Shown here: piece by piece, positions 16,662 through 24,254 of the stretch
How positions within the stretch are numbered: the stretch's first letter is position 1
Layout of the letters: each line of letters begins with the position of its first letter
Program-made: the position numbers and the translations under genes
Notes under the pieces: model-generated
Databases searched by the model: none
What the model was told of the DNA's origin: nothing
What the model saw: the letters and a program-made list of their open reading frames with translations, nothing else
DNA from: an uncultured Kiritimatiellota bacterium
GTDB taxonomy: Bacteria; Verrucomicrobiota; Kiritimatiellia; RFP12; UBA1067
DNA length: 47,704 nucleotides
Direction: 5' to 3'
NCBI GenBank assembly: GCA_934643865.1
Contig: CAKUCX010000021.1
Coordinates: 1 to 47,704, forward strand

Positions 16662-17849
16662 CTACTTCCGCAGCGTGTCGCGGTGCTGGTAGAAGACCTT
16701 CATCTTGGAGCCGAAGCTCTGCGCCGCCGGGAAGTTGGAGGCGTCGAGCGCCTTCGCAAGCTCCTCCAGCTGGCCGCGCTGCCGCCCCGTGAGGCGCGTG
16801 GGCACCTCGATGACGATGCGCGCGACGAGATCGCCCGGGCTGCCGCCGCGCAGGTCGGGGACGCCCTTCCCGCGCAGGCGCAGGAGCTTGCCGTTCGGCG
16901 TGCCGGACGGGATCTTCAGCGTCGCGATGCCGTCCGGCGTCGGCACCTCCACCTCGCCGCCGAGGGCCGCGAGGACGGGCGAGACGGGCACGTCGACCGC
17001 GAGGTCGAGGTCCGCACGCTCGAAGAGGTCGCTCGGCCGCACGCGCAGGACGACGTAGAGGTCGCCCGGCTCGCCGCCGCGCAGGCCACCCGCGCCCTTG
17101 CCGCCGAGGCGGAGGCGCGAGCCCGTGTCGACGCCGCGCGGGATACGCAGCTGGATCTCGCGCGGCACGCGCACCTGGCCCGAGCCGCGGCACGTCGCGC
17201 AGGGCCGCTCGACGACCGAGCCGGCGCCGCCGCAGCGCGGGCACGTCTGACGCACCTGGAAGAAGCCGCCGCCCTGGACGACCTGGCCGTGGCCGCCGCA
17301 GGTCGGGCACGTCACGCGCTTCGCGCCCTGCGCCGCGCCGGAGCCCCGGCAGTCGGGGCACTGGTCGGGCACCGTGAGGCGCAGCGTGCGCGCGCTGCCG
17401 AAGATCGCCTCGTCGAAGTCGATCTCCAGCTCCATCGACATGTCGTCGCCGCGCTGGGGCGCGTTCGCGTCGGAGCGACGGCGGCGCCCGCCGCCGAACA
17501 TCCCGCCGAACATGTCGCCGAACGAGCCGCCCCCGCCGCCGAAGAGCGACTCGAAGATGTCGCTGAAGTCGGCGCCGTGCGAGAAGTCGCGGCTGAAGTC
17601 GAAGCCGCCGGGGCCGAAGTTCACGCCCTGGTGGCCGAATTGGTCGTAGCGCTGGCGCTTCTCGGGGTTCGAGAGCACCTCATACGCCTCGGAGGCCTCC
17701 TGAAACTTCGCCTTCGCCTCGGGGTTGTCCGGATTGCGGTCCGGATGCCACTTCATCGCGAGCTTGCGGTAGGCGCTCTTGATCTGGTCGGCGTTGGCGT
17801 CCTTCGGGACGCCGAGGACCTCGTAGTAGTCTCTCTTCGCCTCCGCCAT
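16662..17849 (-). CDS. dnaJ: Chaperone protein DnaJ
   Basis: A 395-residue type I Hsp40 that delivers unfolded proteins to DnaK and stimulates its ATPase. The J domain spans residues 5-70, with the HPD motif in AMKWHPDRNPDNPEAKAKF. It is followed by the Gly/Phe-rich linker and four CxxCxGxG zinc-binding repeats (CPDCRGSG, CPTCGGHG, CPRCGGAG, CATCRGSG), then the two client-binding beta domains. All elements are intact and the length is typical. The start is 1 nt after the grpE stop, so the two are co-translated. No dnaK gene is in the window. Confidence 0.97.
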   Translation of the reverse strand: MAEAKRDYYEVLGVPKDANADQIKSAYRKLAMKWHPDRNPDNPEAKAKFQEASEAYEVLSNPEKRQRYDQFGHQGVNFGPGGFDFSRDFSHGADFSDIFESLFGGGGGSFGDMFGGMFGGGRRRRSDANAPQRGDDMSMELEIDFDEAIFGSARTLRLTVPDQCPDCRGSGAAQGAKRVTCPTCGGHGQVVQGGGFFQVRQTCPRCGGAGSVVERPCATCRGSGQVRVPREIQLRIPRGVDTGSRLRLGGKGAGGLRGGEPGDLYVVLRVRPSDLFERADLDLAVDVPVSPVLAALGGEVEVPTPDGIATLKIPSGTPNGKLLRLRGKGVPDLRGGSPGDLVARIVIEVPTRLTGRQRGQLEELAKALDASNFPAAQSFGSKMKVFYQHRDTLRK

Positions 17850-17850
17850 C

Positions 17851-18450
17851 TTACGCCCCCTTGCCCTTGCTCACGACGACCTTGGCGGGCCGCAGGGGCT
17901 TGCCGTGCAGCAGCCAGCCGCGCTGCACCTCGTCCATCACGAGGCCTGCGGCGACGTCCTCGGACGGCATCTGCGCGATCGCCTCGTGGTAGTTCGTGTC
18001 GAAGGGCTCGCCCACCGAATCAAGCGGCGTCGCGCCGTGGTCGGCGAGCGTCTTCAGAAGCCCGTCGTAGACGAGCCGCACGCCCTTCACGAACGGGTCG
18101 TCCGCCCGCTCCTTCGCGCCGTCGAGCGCGCGGGCGAGGTTGTCGACGGTCGCGAGGACGTCCTTGACGACGCCTTCGGCGGCAAACTGAACGAGATCGT
18201 CGCGGTCGCGCGCCGTGCGCTTGCGGAAATTGTCGAAGTCCGCCATTGCGCGCGCGTAGCGGTCCTTCCAGTCGGGCTCGGCGGGCTTCTCCTCGGCCTT
18301 CGGCGCGGCGTCCGCGTCGGGCGCCGCCGCGTCCACCTCGGGCGCCGCCGTCTCGGCGACGTCCGCCTCCGTCTTCGCCTCTTCCGTATTCACGTGTTCC
18401 GTCTCCATCTGCCGTGCGTCTTTTTCTGCGTCTTTTTCGTTGGTGTCCAT
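17851..18450 (-). CDS. grpE: Nucleotide exchange factor GrpE
   Basis: A 199-residue GrpE, the nucleotide exchange factor of DnaK. The N-terminal ~75 residues are low-complexity and acidic (Ala, Glu, Asp, Pro). The conserved core then follows: DRYARAMADFDNFRKRTARD, the helical NLARAL region, GVRLVYDGLLKTLADHG, DTNYHEAIAQ, and a C-terminal beta part with GWLLHGKPLRPAKVVVSKG. The chosen ATG at 18450 has AAGGAG 11 nt upstream. The frame remains open to 18543, but that part contains the promoter. It heads the grpE-dnaJ-rsmE operon. Confidence 0.95.
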   Translation of the reverse strand: MDTNEKDAEKDARQMETEHVNTEEAKTEADVAETAAPEVDAAAPDADAAPKAEEKPAEPDWKDRYARAMADFDNFRKRTARDRDDLVQFAAEGVVKDVLATVDNLARALDGAKERADDPFVKGVRLVYDGLLKTLADHGATPLDSVGEPFDTNYHEAIAQMPSEDVAAGLVMDEVQRGWLLHGKPLRPAKVVVSKGKGA

Positions 18451-18477
18451 TTTAGAGTCTTCTCCTTGAAGGCGGGT

Positions 18478-18506
18478 ATTTAACCACACCTCGCCTTTTT
18501 CGTCAA
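18478..18506 (-). promoter_or_regulatory. Promoter of the grpE-dnaJ-rsmE operon
   Basis: The minus strand shows TTGACG (18501-18506), a 17-nt spacer and TTAAAT (18478-18483), with TGG before the -10. This is the best sigma-70-like promoter in the window. No CIRCE inverted repeat (TTAGCACTC-type) is seen around it. Confidence 0.75.
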
Positions 18507-18591
18507 TCGCCGCATTGCCCTTTCCCTGGCAAGTCCTGCGCACGCCGTCCCCGCCGGGTCCGGCCGCAACGCACCACAGCCGCCCGACGAC

Positions 18592-18619
18592 AGGGGGCGC
18601 GGCTTGCGCCGCGCCCCCT
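18592..18619 (-). terminator. 12-bp GC hairpin with GCAA loop downstream of the LamG-like gene
   Basis: A perfect 12-bp stem (AGGGGGCGCGGC pairing with its complement) closes a GCAA tetraloop when read on the minus strand, 47-74 nt after the stop of the 18666 gene. A smaller palindrome, GCCCGTACGGGC, lies between it and the gene. There is no U-tract, so it is either a non-canonical terminator or an mRNA-stabilising 3' end. Confidence 0.4.
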
Positions 18620-18665
18620 CGTATGCCCGTACGGGCGTCTTCTTTTACGTCCCTGATTCCGCGTC

Positions 18666-20234
18666 TTACTTGACGCTCAGGAACGCCTTGAAGAACCGAG
18701 CCGTCGTATCAGCCTTGTCGAGGTTATACGTCCCATTGACGGTGACGCTTCCCTTGATGGTGATCACGCCGTTGTACGAACCCTCAGGATCCGTGACCGT
18801 GACCGTGCCGTTGGCATCAACCGTGATCGCCGGGATCTTGAAGTTAACCTTGCCCTCGGCGATGGCCTCGTCGGTATTCGCGACGTTCAGAAGGTAGGCT
18901 TCGACCTTGATCGCTCCCGCCGCACCGGCGTAGGCGACACCGTTCGCCTTCGCCCAGATCGCAAGCGTATCGGCTGGGACATCGGCGAGATCACCCGTGA
19001 AGCCATAGGCTACGCCCGCCGTCTGGCCTGTCATCGTCGTTGGATCGGTCGGCCAGTCATTGACCACAGGCGGCGTGCCGGCCGGCTTGACCGTAAAGGT
19101 CGCCGTATTGCTGCCCGAGTACTTGCCACGCATCTCGACCGTGACCGTGAGAACCACGTCTGCCGACGGATTTTCCGTCGGGAGCGCTCCGCTCCACGAA
19201 ACGGTGTAGTCCGTACCAAGCACGTAGTTCCCCGCAACCGTCACCGTCGGCAGCTCCAACGAGGCGGAGAACGTCGCCTCCGTCGCGGAGAGCGTGATCT
19301 GCGGCGTGACCGGAATCGGATCGCCGCCCGACGCATGCGGATCCTCGTCGGTAATCGCGAGGTTGTCGAGCGCGCCCGACCCCTTGAAGCCAACGGCCTG
19401 GAGGGTGGCGGCCGTCACGAAGCCGTCAAGCCCCGCAAACACGGTTCCACTCTGGAGCAGGGCCTTGTCGGCATCCTCGAGCCATTCATCAAACGCCCAA
19501 TCAATGTAGGAAGACTCGAACACGGTTGCCTTCGTGGAAAGCGCCTGCCCATTAAGCAAGATCTGATAGCCCGTCACGCCCGTGCTACGCCCGCCATCCG
19601 CAATGGACTTTGTGACGTCGGGGATGGCCTTCACGGTCAGGCGATACCATGTTCCAGGGACAACTCCACTTGTCCCCTCAAGGACGAACGTCATGGGGTC
19701 AACAGCCTCACTGCCGTCACGATAGACGTGGCCCGCCTTCACGCACAGGTTCGTCACGGGCGTCTCGAGGCCCTCACCCGTTTCGACGTTGAGCCAGATG
19801 GCGAGTTTGTCGCTCGGATCCATATCCGGCGCGCCGCCATCCTCGGTCGGGGTGAACTGCACCATCGTGTCGATGTAGAGCCCATCCGATGGAATCGCCT
19901 GGGCGTCACCAAGAGTTCCCTCCGCATTGGCATTCTCAGACGAGAGCGAACGCCACAGCGTGCCGCCCTCGGTCGAGAGGCTGAGGTAATTGTCGCCGTA
20001 GTTTCCGGGGGCCGTCGGCGCAGAGATCTCCCCGCCGTAGGCCTGGACTTTGGAGCCGTCCTCGGAACCCGAAGAGCCCGTGTAGATCCAGTGGAGCGCC
20101 CCGTTCGGGTCAGGATTGCCTGCGACCGGGGCGTCCACCGAGTAGCCTTCAAAATCGGCCTTGGGCGTAATGTCCACCGCAAAGAGGGCAAACGTCGATG
20201 CGCATGCCAGCGCAAACGTCAGTTCTTTCTTCAT
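18666..20234 (-). CDS. Secreted LamG/concanavalin-like protein of unknown function
   Basis: A 522-residue secreted protein with signal peptide MKKELTFALACASTFALFAVD. Residues about 24-320 have the pattern of a LamG-like jelly roll: DFEGYSVDAPVAGNPDPNGA, GLYIDTMVQFTPTEDGG, KLAIWLNVETG, VVPGTWYRLTVKAIPD, and ALDNLAITDEDPHASGGDPI. This is followed by an immunoglobulin-like segment (VTPQITLSATEATFSASLEL to KYSGSNTATFTVKPAGT) and a C-terminal region ending GTYNLDKADTTARFFKAFLSVK. Its base composition is visibly less GC-rich and codon choice is more relaxed than its neighbours, which may mean recent transfer. A glycan-binding surface role is likely. The ATG at 20234 has AAAGG 5 nt before it. Confidence 0.65.
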   Translation of the reverse strand: MKKELTFALACASTFALFAVDITPKADFEGYSVDAPVAGNPDPNGALHWIYTGSSGSEDGSKVQAYGGEISAPTAPGNYGDNYLSLSTEGGTLWRSLSSENANAEGTLGDAQAIPSDGLYIDTMVQFTPTEDGGAPDMDPSDKLAIWLNVETGEGLETPVTNLCVKAGHVYRDGSEAVDPMTFVLEGTSGVVPGTWYRLTVKAIPDVTKSIADGGRSTGVTGYQILLNGQALSTKATVFESSYIDWAFDEWLEDADKALLQSGTVFAGLDGFVTAATLQAVGFKGSGALDNLAITDEDPHASGGDPIPVTPQITLSATEATFSASLELPTVTVAGNYVLGTDYTVSWSGALPTENPSADVVLTVTVEMRGKYSGSNTATFTVKPAGTPPVVNDWPTDPTTMTGQTAGVAYGFTGDLADVPADTLAIWAKANGVAYAGAAGAIKVEAYLLNVANTDEAIAEGKVNFKIPAITVDANGTVTVTDPEGSYNGVITIKGSVTVNGTYNLDKADTTARFFKAFLSVK

Positions 20235-20311
20235 GTGCCTTTCCCTTCCGCCCCGCCGAAAAGAAGCGTGTCCGCGCCTTTGCGAGGCCCGGTTCTTCTG
20301 CTGACATTTGC

Positions 20312-20340
20312 ATGATAGCAGAAATCGCGTCGGGGCGCAA
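20312..20340 (-). promoter_or_regulatory. Promoter of the LamG-like gene
   Basis: The minus strand has TTGCGC (20335-20340), 17 nt, then TATCAT (20312-20317) preceded by TGC. The predicted leader to the ATG at 20234 is about 70 nt. Confidence 0.5.
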
Positions 20341-20352
20341 GAGGTGGCGCAT

Positions 20353-20413
20353 AAAAAAAGGCGGACGAACAATCAGCCGCCGTTCGACCGTGGCGCCTTC
20401 GGGTTCGTCCGCC
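20353..20413 (-). terminator. Rho-independent terminator after map
   Basis: GGCGGACGAAC (20360-20370) pairs perfectly with GTTCGTCCGCC (20403-20413). Read on the minus strand, the 11-bp stem is followed directly by seven U residues (20359 down to 20353). It ends the adk-map transcript and separates it from the LamG-like gene. Confidence 0.88.
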
Positions 20414-20440
20414 GGAAAGGGAGAAAGGGACGGGGGGGGA

Positions 20441-21211
20441 TCAGGGATAGTCCGCCGGCAGGGTCAGGACCTCGCAGCCGTCGTCGGTGACGGCGACGGT
20501 GTGCTCGAAGTGCGCGGCCATGCAGTGGTCGCGCGTGATGACGGTCCAGCCGTTCGCCTTGTCCACATAGGTCTTCGCCCCGGCCGCGGTGAGCGTGATC
20601 ATCGGCTCGATGGCGATCGTCATGCCGGGGCGCAGGACGAGCTTCGTCCCGGGCCGGCCGTAGTTCGGCACCTCGGGGTCCTCGTGGACCGTACGCCCCA
20701 CGCCGTGCCCGATCCAGTCGCGCACGACGCCGAAGCCGGCGTCCTCCGCAACCTTCTGGATGGCGTAGCCCACGTCGCCGAGATGGACGCCGGGGCCCGT
20801 CGCGGCGATGCCGGCCGCGAGGCACTTCTTCGTCGTCTCGACGAGGCGGACGACCTCCGGGTCGCTCACGCCGACCATGACCGTGCGGCTCGTGTCGCCG
20901 TTGAAGCCGAGCGTACACACGCCCACGTCGCACTTCACGAGGTCGCCCGGCATGATCATCCGGCTGCCCGGGATGCCGTGGATGACCTCGTCGTTGACGC
21001 TCACGCAGATCGCGCCGGGGAAGCCGGCGTAGCCGAGGAAGCTCGCGGCGACCTTGTTCTTCAGGCAGTAGTCGCGCACGACGCGGTCGATGTCCGCCGT
21101 CGTCGCGCCCGGCACGGCGGCGGCGGCGGCGAGGTCGCGCACCTCCGCGCTCATGCGGCAGGCGACGCGCATGCGGTCGATCTCGGCCTTGGTCTTGATG
21201 TCGACTTTCAT
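20441..21211 (-). CDS. map: Methionine aminopeptidase, type I
   Basis: A 256-residue type I MetAP that removes the initiator methionine from new proteins. The metal ligands are visible: D in VKCDVGV and D in GFNGDTSRT, H in WIGHGVGRTVHEDP, E in IAIEPMIT, and E in AHFEHTVAVT. The substrate histidine lies in FPGAICVSVNDEVIHGIPG. The length is normal. The ATG at 21211 is 7 nt after the adk stop, so the pair is co-transcribed. In many bacteria adk and map sit next to secY in the ribosomal protein cluster; here they stand alone. Confidence 0.96.
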   Translation of the reverse strand: MKVDIKTKAEIDRMRVACRMSAEVRDLAAAAAVPGATTADIDRVVRDYCLKNKVAASFLGYAGFPGAICVSVNDEVIHGIPGSRMIMPGDLVKCDVGVCTLGFNGDTSRTVMVGVSDPEVVRLVETTKKCLAAGIAATGPGVHLGDVGYAIQKVAEDAGFGVVRDWIGHGVGRTVHEDPEVPNYGRPGTKLVLRPGMTIAIEPMITLTAAGAKTYVDKANGWTVITRDHCMAAHFEHTVAVTDDGCEVLTLPADYP

Positions 21212-21218
21212 CCGGGGC

Positions 21219-21851
21219 CTACAGGGTCTTCAGGAAGTCCTCGGCGACGCGGTCGACGCCCGTCATGCCGTTGACGGTCTTCAGGAGGCCCTTCTCCCGG
21301 TAGTAGGCGATCAGCGGCTCGGTCTCGCGGTGGTAGACGGCGAGGCGGTCCTTCACCGTCTCGGGATTGTCGTCCTTGCGGACGACGAGCGTCGCGCCGC
21401 AGGCGTCGCAGACGCCCTCGACCTTGGGCGGGAGGTTCTTCACGTGGTAGCCGGCCTTGCACTTCGGGCACGTGCGGCGGCCCGCGATGCGGTCCTGGAT
21501 GATATCGTCCGGCACGTCGATGAGGACGGCGCCCGTGACGGGCGCGCCCATCTCGGCGAGGATCTCGGCCTGCGCGAGGTTGCGCGGGAAACCGTCGAGA
21601 AGCATCGTCACGTCGCCCGTCGTCTCCGCGACGACGTCCTTGATCATCGTGGCGATGAGGGCGTTGGGCACGAGCTTGCCCGCCTCCATGAACGCCTTGG
21701 CCTGCCGGCCGGCCTCCGTCCCCTTCGCGACGGCGCCGCGCAGCAGGTCGCCGCTCGACACGTGCTTGAGATGCGCGTTCCCGGCCGCCAGCTTGCCCGC
21801 GACCGTACCCTTCCCCGAACCCGGGGCGCCCAGAAGAATGACGATGTTCAT
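21219..21851 (-). CDS. adk: Adenylate kinase with zinc-finger lid
   Basis: A 210-residue adenylate kinase (ATP + AMP to 2 ADP). The P-loop is GAPGSGKGT at residues 8-16; the AMP-binding motif is SSGDLLRGAV and LLDGFPRNLAQAE. The lid carries CPKC and CDAC, the four-cysteine zinc site found in many bacterial enzymes. The ATG at 21851 has no Shine-Dalgarno sequence. A TATACT hexamer ends 9 nt upstream, so the transcript is leaderless or nearly so. The frame extends to 21872, but that part overlaps the -10. Confidence 0.96.
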   Translation of the reverse strand: MNIVILLGAPGSGKGTVAGKLAAGNAHLKHVSSGDLLRGAVAKGTEAGRQAKAFMEAGKLVPNALIATMIKDVVAETTGDVTMLLDGFPRNLAQAEILAEMGAPVTGAVLIDVPDDIIQDRIAGRRTCPKCKAGYHVKNLPPKVEGVCDACGATLVVRKDDNPETVKDRLAVYHRETEPLIAYYREKGLLKTVNGMTGVDRVAEDFLKTL

Positions 21852-21860
21852 AGCGCGGAT

Positions 21861-21869
21861 AGTATAGCA
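21861..21869 (-). promoter_or_regulatory. Promoter of adk-map (near-leaderless)
   Basis: The minus strand reads TGC-TATACT, followed 9 nt later by the adk ATG. It is divergent from the uxs promoter about 50 bp away, whose -10 is identical. Confidence 0.65.
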
Positions 21870-21916
21870 CATTATCGGCCTGCCCGGCGCCCGGCTTCCC
21901 GCCGGACGGCGTTTTA

Positions 21917-21925
21917 TGCTATACT
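21917..21925 (+). promoter_or_regulatory. Promoter of uxs-galU
   Basis: The plus strand reads TATGC-TATACT. The predicted start is about 21932, where an ATG in frame with uxs also lies. The Shine-Dalgarno sequence AAGGA precedes the second ATG at 21965. Confidence 0.65.
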
Positions 21926-21964
21926 TCGGAAATGTGTTTTACATCTCCATCTGAAGGACATCCC

Positions 21965-22948
21965 ATGCTTCTTTCCCGAAAGGCCCTTGTCACGGGCGGT
22001 GCCGGCTTCCTCGGCTCGCACCTCTGCCGCCGCCTCCTGGCGGACGGCTACGAGGTGACGGCGCTCGACAACCTCTTCACCGGCACGAAGGCCAACATCT
22101 ACGACCTCCTCGGCCAGGCGAAGTTCTCGTTCGTGCTGCACGACGTCACCCAGCCCTTCTGGGGGCAGTTCGACGAGATCTACAACCTCGCCTGCCCCGC
22201 CTCGCCCATCCACTACCAGAAGAACCCCGTCGAGACGACGAAGAGCTCCGTGCTGGGCATCATGAACGTCCTCGACCTCGCCCTCAAGACGAAGGCGCGC
22301 GTCCTTCACACCTCCACCTCCGAGATCTACGGCGACCCGCTCGTCCACCCGCAGGTCGAGACGTACTGGGGCAACGTGAACACGATCGGTGTCCGCAGCT
22401 GCTACGACGAGGGCAAGCGCGTCGCCGAGACCCTCTGCGCCGACTACCGCCGCGAGTACAACGTGGACGTGCGCATGGTGCGCATCTTCAACACCTACGG
22501 CCCCAACATGCACCCGAAAGACGGGCGCGTCATCTCGAACTTCATCATGCAGGCCCTCCGAAACGAGGACATCACCCTCTTCGGCGACGGTCGCCAGACG
22601 CGCTCCTTCCAGTACTGCGACGACCTCATCGAGGCGATGCGCCGCTACATGGCCCTCCCCCGCGAGACGGTGGACGCCTTCGTCGCGCGCCACAACCTCG
22701 GCGCCGCCGTCATCAACACCGGCAATCCCGGCGAATACACGATCCGCGAACTCGCCGAGGAAACCCTCCGCCAGCTTCCCGATTCGACCTCGAAGATCGT
22801 CTACGGCCCCATGCCGAAGGACGACCCCAAGCGCCGCAAGCCGGACATCGCCCTCGCCAGGGAACTCCTCGCCTGGGAACCCCGCATCCCCCTCCGCGAC
22901 GGCCTCGCAAAGACCATCGCCTACTTCCGTTCCCTTCTCGCCAAGTAA
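21965..22948 (+). CDS. uxs: UDP-glucuronate decarboxylase / UDP-xylose synthase-like epimerase
   Basis: A 327-residue extended SDR of the UXS family, which oxidises and decarboxylates UDP-glucuronate to UDP-xylose. The NAD-binding motif is TGGAGFLGSHL; ALDNLFTGTKANI is typical of this family; the catalytic residues lie in TSTSEIYGDP and YDEGKR (YxxxK). The family marker ACPASPIHYQKNPVETTKSS is clear. The start at 21965 has GAAGGA 7 nt upstream; an in-frame ATG at 21932 could serve a leaderless transcript and would add 11 residues. The stop overlaps the galU start (TAATG). UDP-glucose dehydrogenase, needed between the two enzymes, is not in the window. Confidence 0.9.
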   Translation: MLLSRKALVTGGAGFLGSHLCRRLLADGYEVTALDNLFTGTKANIYDLLGQAKFSFVLHDVTQPFWGQFDEIYNLACPASPIHYQKNPVETTKSSVLGIMNVLDLALKTKARVLHTSTSEIYGDPLVHPQVETYWGNVNTIGVRSCYDEGKRVAETLCADYRREYNVDVRMVRIFNTYGPNMHPKDGRVISNFIMQALRNEDITLFGDGRQTRSFQYCDDLIEAMRRYMALPRETVDAFVARHNLGAAVINTGNPGEYTIRELAEETLRQLPDSTSKIVYGPMPKDDPKRRKPDIALARELLAWEPRIPLRDGLAKTIAYFRSLLAK

Positions 22949-23784
22949 TGCACGCCCTCATTCCAGCCGCCGGCTACGGCACGCGCTTTCTCCCCGCCTC
23001 GAAGACGATTCCGAAGGAGATGCTGCCCGTCGGCGCCAAGCCCGCCATCCAGCTCATCGTCGAGGAGGCGCTGGCCGCCGGAGCCGACGACGTGGTGGTC
23101 GTCACCTCGCCCGACAAGCCCGCGCTCAAACGCCACTTTGACCCCGATCCCGTCTGGCACGCCCGCTGCGCCCGCAAGCCCGCGCTCGATGCCGCCCTCA
23201 CCCGGCTGGAGGAGATCGGCCGCCGTATCGTCTGGGTCGAACAGACGGAACAGAAGGGCCTCGGCCACGCCGTCCTCCAGGCGGCGGAAGTCCTGAAGGG
23301 CACCGCCGAACCGGTCCTCATCCTGCTCGGCGATGCCCTCGTCTCGGGCGAGGCGCCCTCCCCCGCGATGGCCGCGCTCTCCCGCGCGTACGGCCACGCC
23401 TCCGTCATCGGCCTCGAAGAAGTGCCCCTTGAGAAGGTCTCCCGCTACGGCATCGTCGCCGGGCGTCCGGCATCCGAAGCGGCGGACCTCGCGGGCATCG
23501 ACGTCGCACGTATCCTCCGCCTCGACGACCTCGTTGAAAAGCCCGCGCCCGAAGCGGCCCCCTCCCGCCTTGCGATTGCCGGACGCTATCTCCTCGATCC
23601 GGACGTCTTCGCCCTCCTTGCCACGCAGACGCCCGGCGTGGGCGGCGAGATCCAGCTCACGGACGCCATCCGCCGCCTGCTCGCCGTGAAGCCCGTCTAC
23701 GGTTACCGTTACCCCGGTCGCCGTCACGACATCGGCAATCCTTCCGGCTACTTCGAGACGCTCCGCGCCTTCTCCGCCACCTGA
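22948..23784 (+). CDS. galU: UTP-glucose-1-phosphate uridylyltransferase
   Basis: A 278-residue nucleotidyltransferase making UDP-glucose from UTP and glucose-1-phosphate. The N-terminal signature is PAAGYGTRFLPASKTIPKEM, followed by LPVGAKPAIQ and VEEALAAGADDVVVVTSPDK. The uridine/sugar-binding blocks EQKGLGHAVLQA, ILLGDALV, VSRYGIV and EKPAPEAAPSRLAIAGRYLL are present, as is GGEIQLTDAI. It is slightly shorter than E. coli GalU. The start codon overlaps the uxs stop, so the two are translated together and probably supply UDP-glucose-derived sugars for a cell-surface polymer. A 20-bp tandem repeat begins 16 nt after its stop. Confidence 0.93.
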   Translation: MHALIPAAGYGTRFLPASKTIPKEMLPVGAKPAIQLIVEEALAAGADDVVVVTSPDKPALKRHFDPDPVWHARCARKPALDAALTRLEEIGRRIVWVEQTEQKGLGHAVLQAAEVLKGTAEPVLILLGDALVSGEAPSPAMAALSRAYGHASVIGLEEVPLEKVSRYGIVAGRPASEAADLAGIDVARILRLDDLVEKPAPEAAPSRLAIAGRYLLDPDVFALLATQTPGVGGEIQLTDAIRRLLAVKPVYGYRYPGRRHDIGNPSGYFETLRAFSAT

Positions 23785-23800
23785 CCGCCGCGCCGCGCCG

Positions 23801-23890
23801 CCCTCCGCCTCGCCGCGTCGCCCTCCGCCTTGCCGCGTCGCCCTCCGCCTTGCCGCCCCGCCCTCCGCCTCGCCGCGTCGCCCTCCGCCC
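23801..23890. repeat. 20-bp tandem repeat, four and a half copies
   Basis: The unit CCCTCCGCCT[CT]GCCGCGTCG begins at 23801, 23821, 23841 and 23861, with a partial copy at 23881. The copies differ only by C/T at one position and a small change in the third copy. It begins 16 nt after the galU stop. Confidence 0.95.
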
Positions 23891-23982
23891 CACCCCACTG
23901 CGCCCCCTCTCTCCCCTCTTTCTATCCTTTTCTTCCTATCCTTTTTCTCCCCCCCCCCCCCACACCCCAGCGCGCAGAATTA

Positions 23983-24002
23983 TCTTACGCATCAAATTCT
24001 CA
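23983..24002 (+). repeat. Left inverted repeat of the single-gene element
   Basis: Reads TCTTACGCATCAAATTCTCA inward. It is followed by CGCCT, which also occurs a few bases inside the right copy. It matches the complement of 25338-25357 at 18 of 20 positions. Confidence 0.85.
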
Positions 24003-24254
24003 CGCCTCCCGCAAACGCCTGCGCCGCGCTGGGAGGGGGAGAGAGTTCTCGGAGGGCGTCAGCGTCCAATCCGGGGACGCCGCGCCCGTGGAAGCCCCTG
24101 CCGCCATCCAGGCCCTTCACGGCGAGCATGAAATCACGCGCATCGCGGCGCGAGGACGGCGTGCGAGACACCCAAACGGCATCAAGCGCGATGCCCGGCG
24201 TCTTGCCGGACTGTCACCTGGCCCAAAATCCTACACCATCCGGCGTCCGAGGCC

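Larger units (their letters stand above)
23785..24254. other. 470-bp gene-poor stretch with repeats
   Basis: This gap holds, in order, a 20-bp tandem repeat (23801-23890), a pyrimidine-rich tract, 13 consecutive C (23949-23961), the left inverted repeat (23983-24002), and about 250 bp of ordinary GC-rich sequence up to the stop of the arginine-rich gene. In the last part a minus-strand frame from GTG 24171 or ATG 24129 to TGA 23992 would encode 59 or 45 residues; its stop lies inside the inverted repeat. Such short frames are common by chance at this GC content, so it is not called a gene. Confidence 0.6.

Noticed and set aside
23992..24171. Possible 45-59 residue gene in the left part of the element
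   Set aside because: It has no ribosome-binding site, and frames of this length are frequent by chance at this GC content. Its stop lying inside the inverted repeat is noted but not enough to call it.
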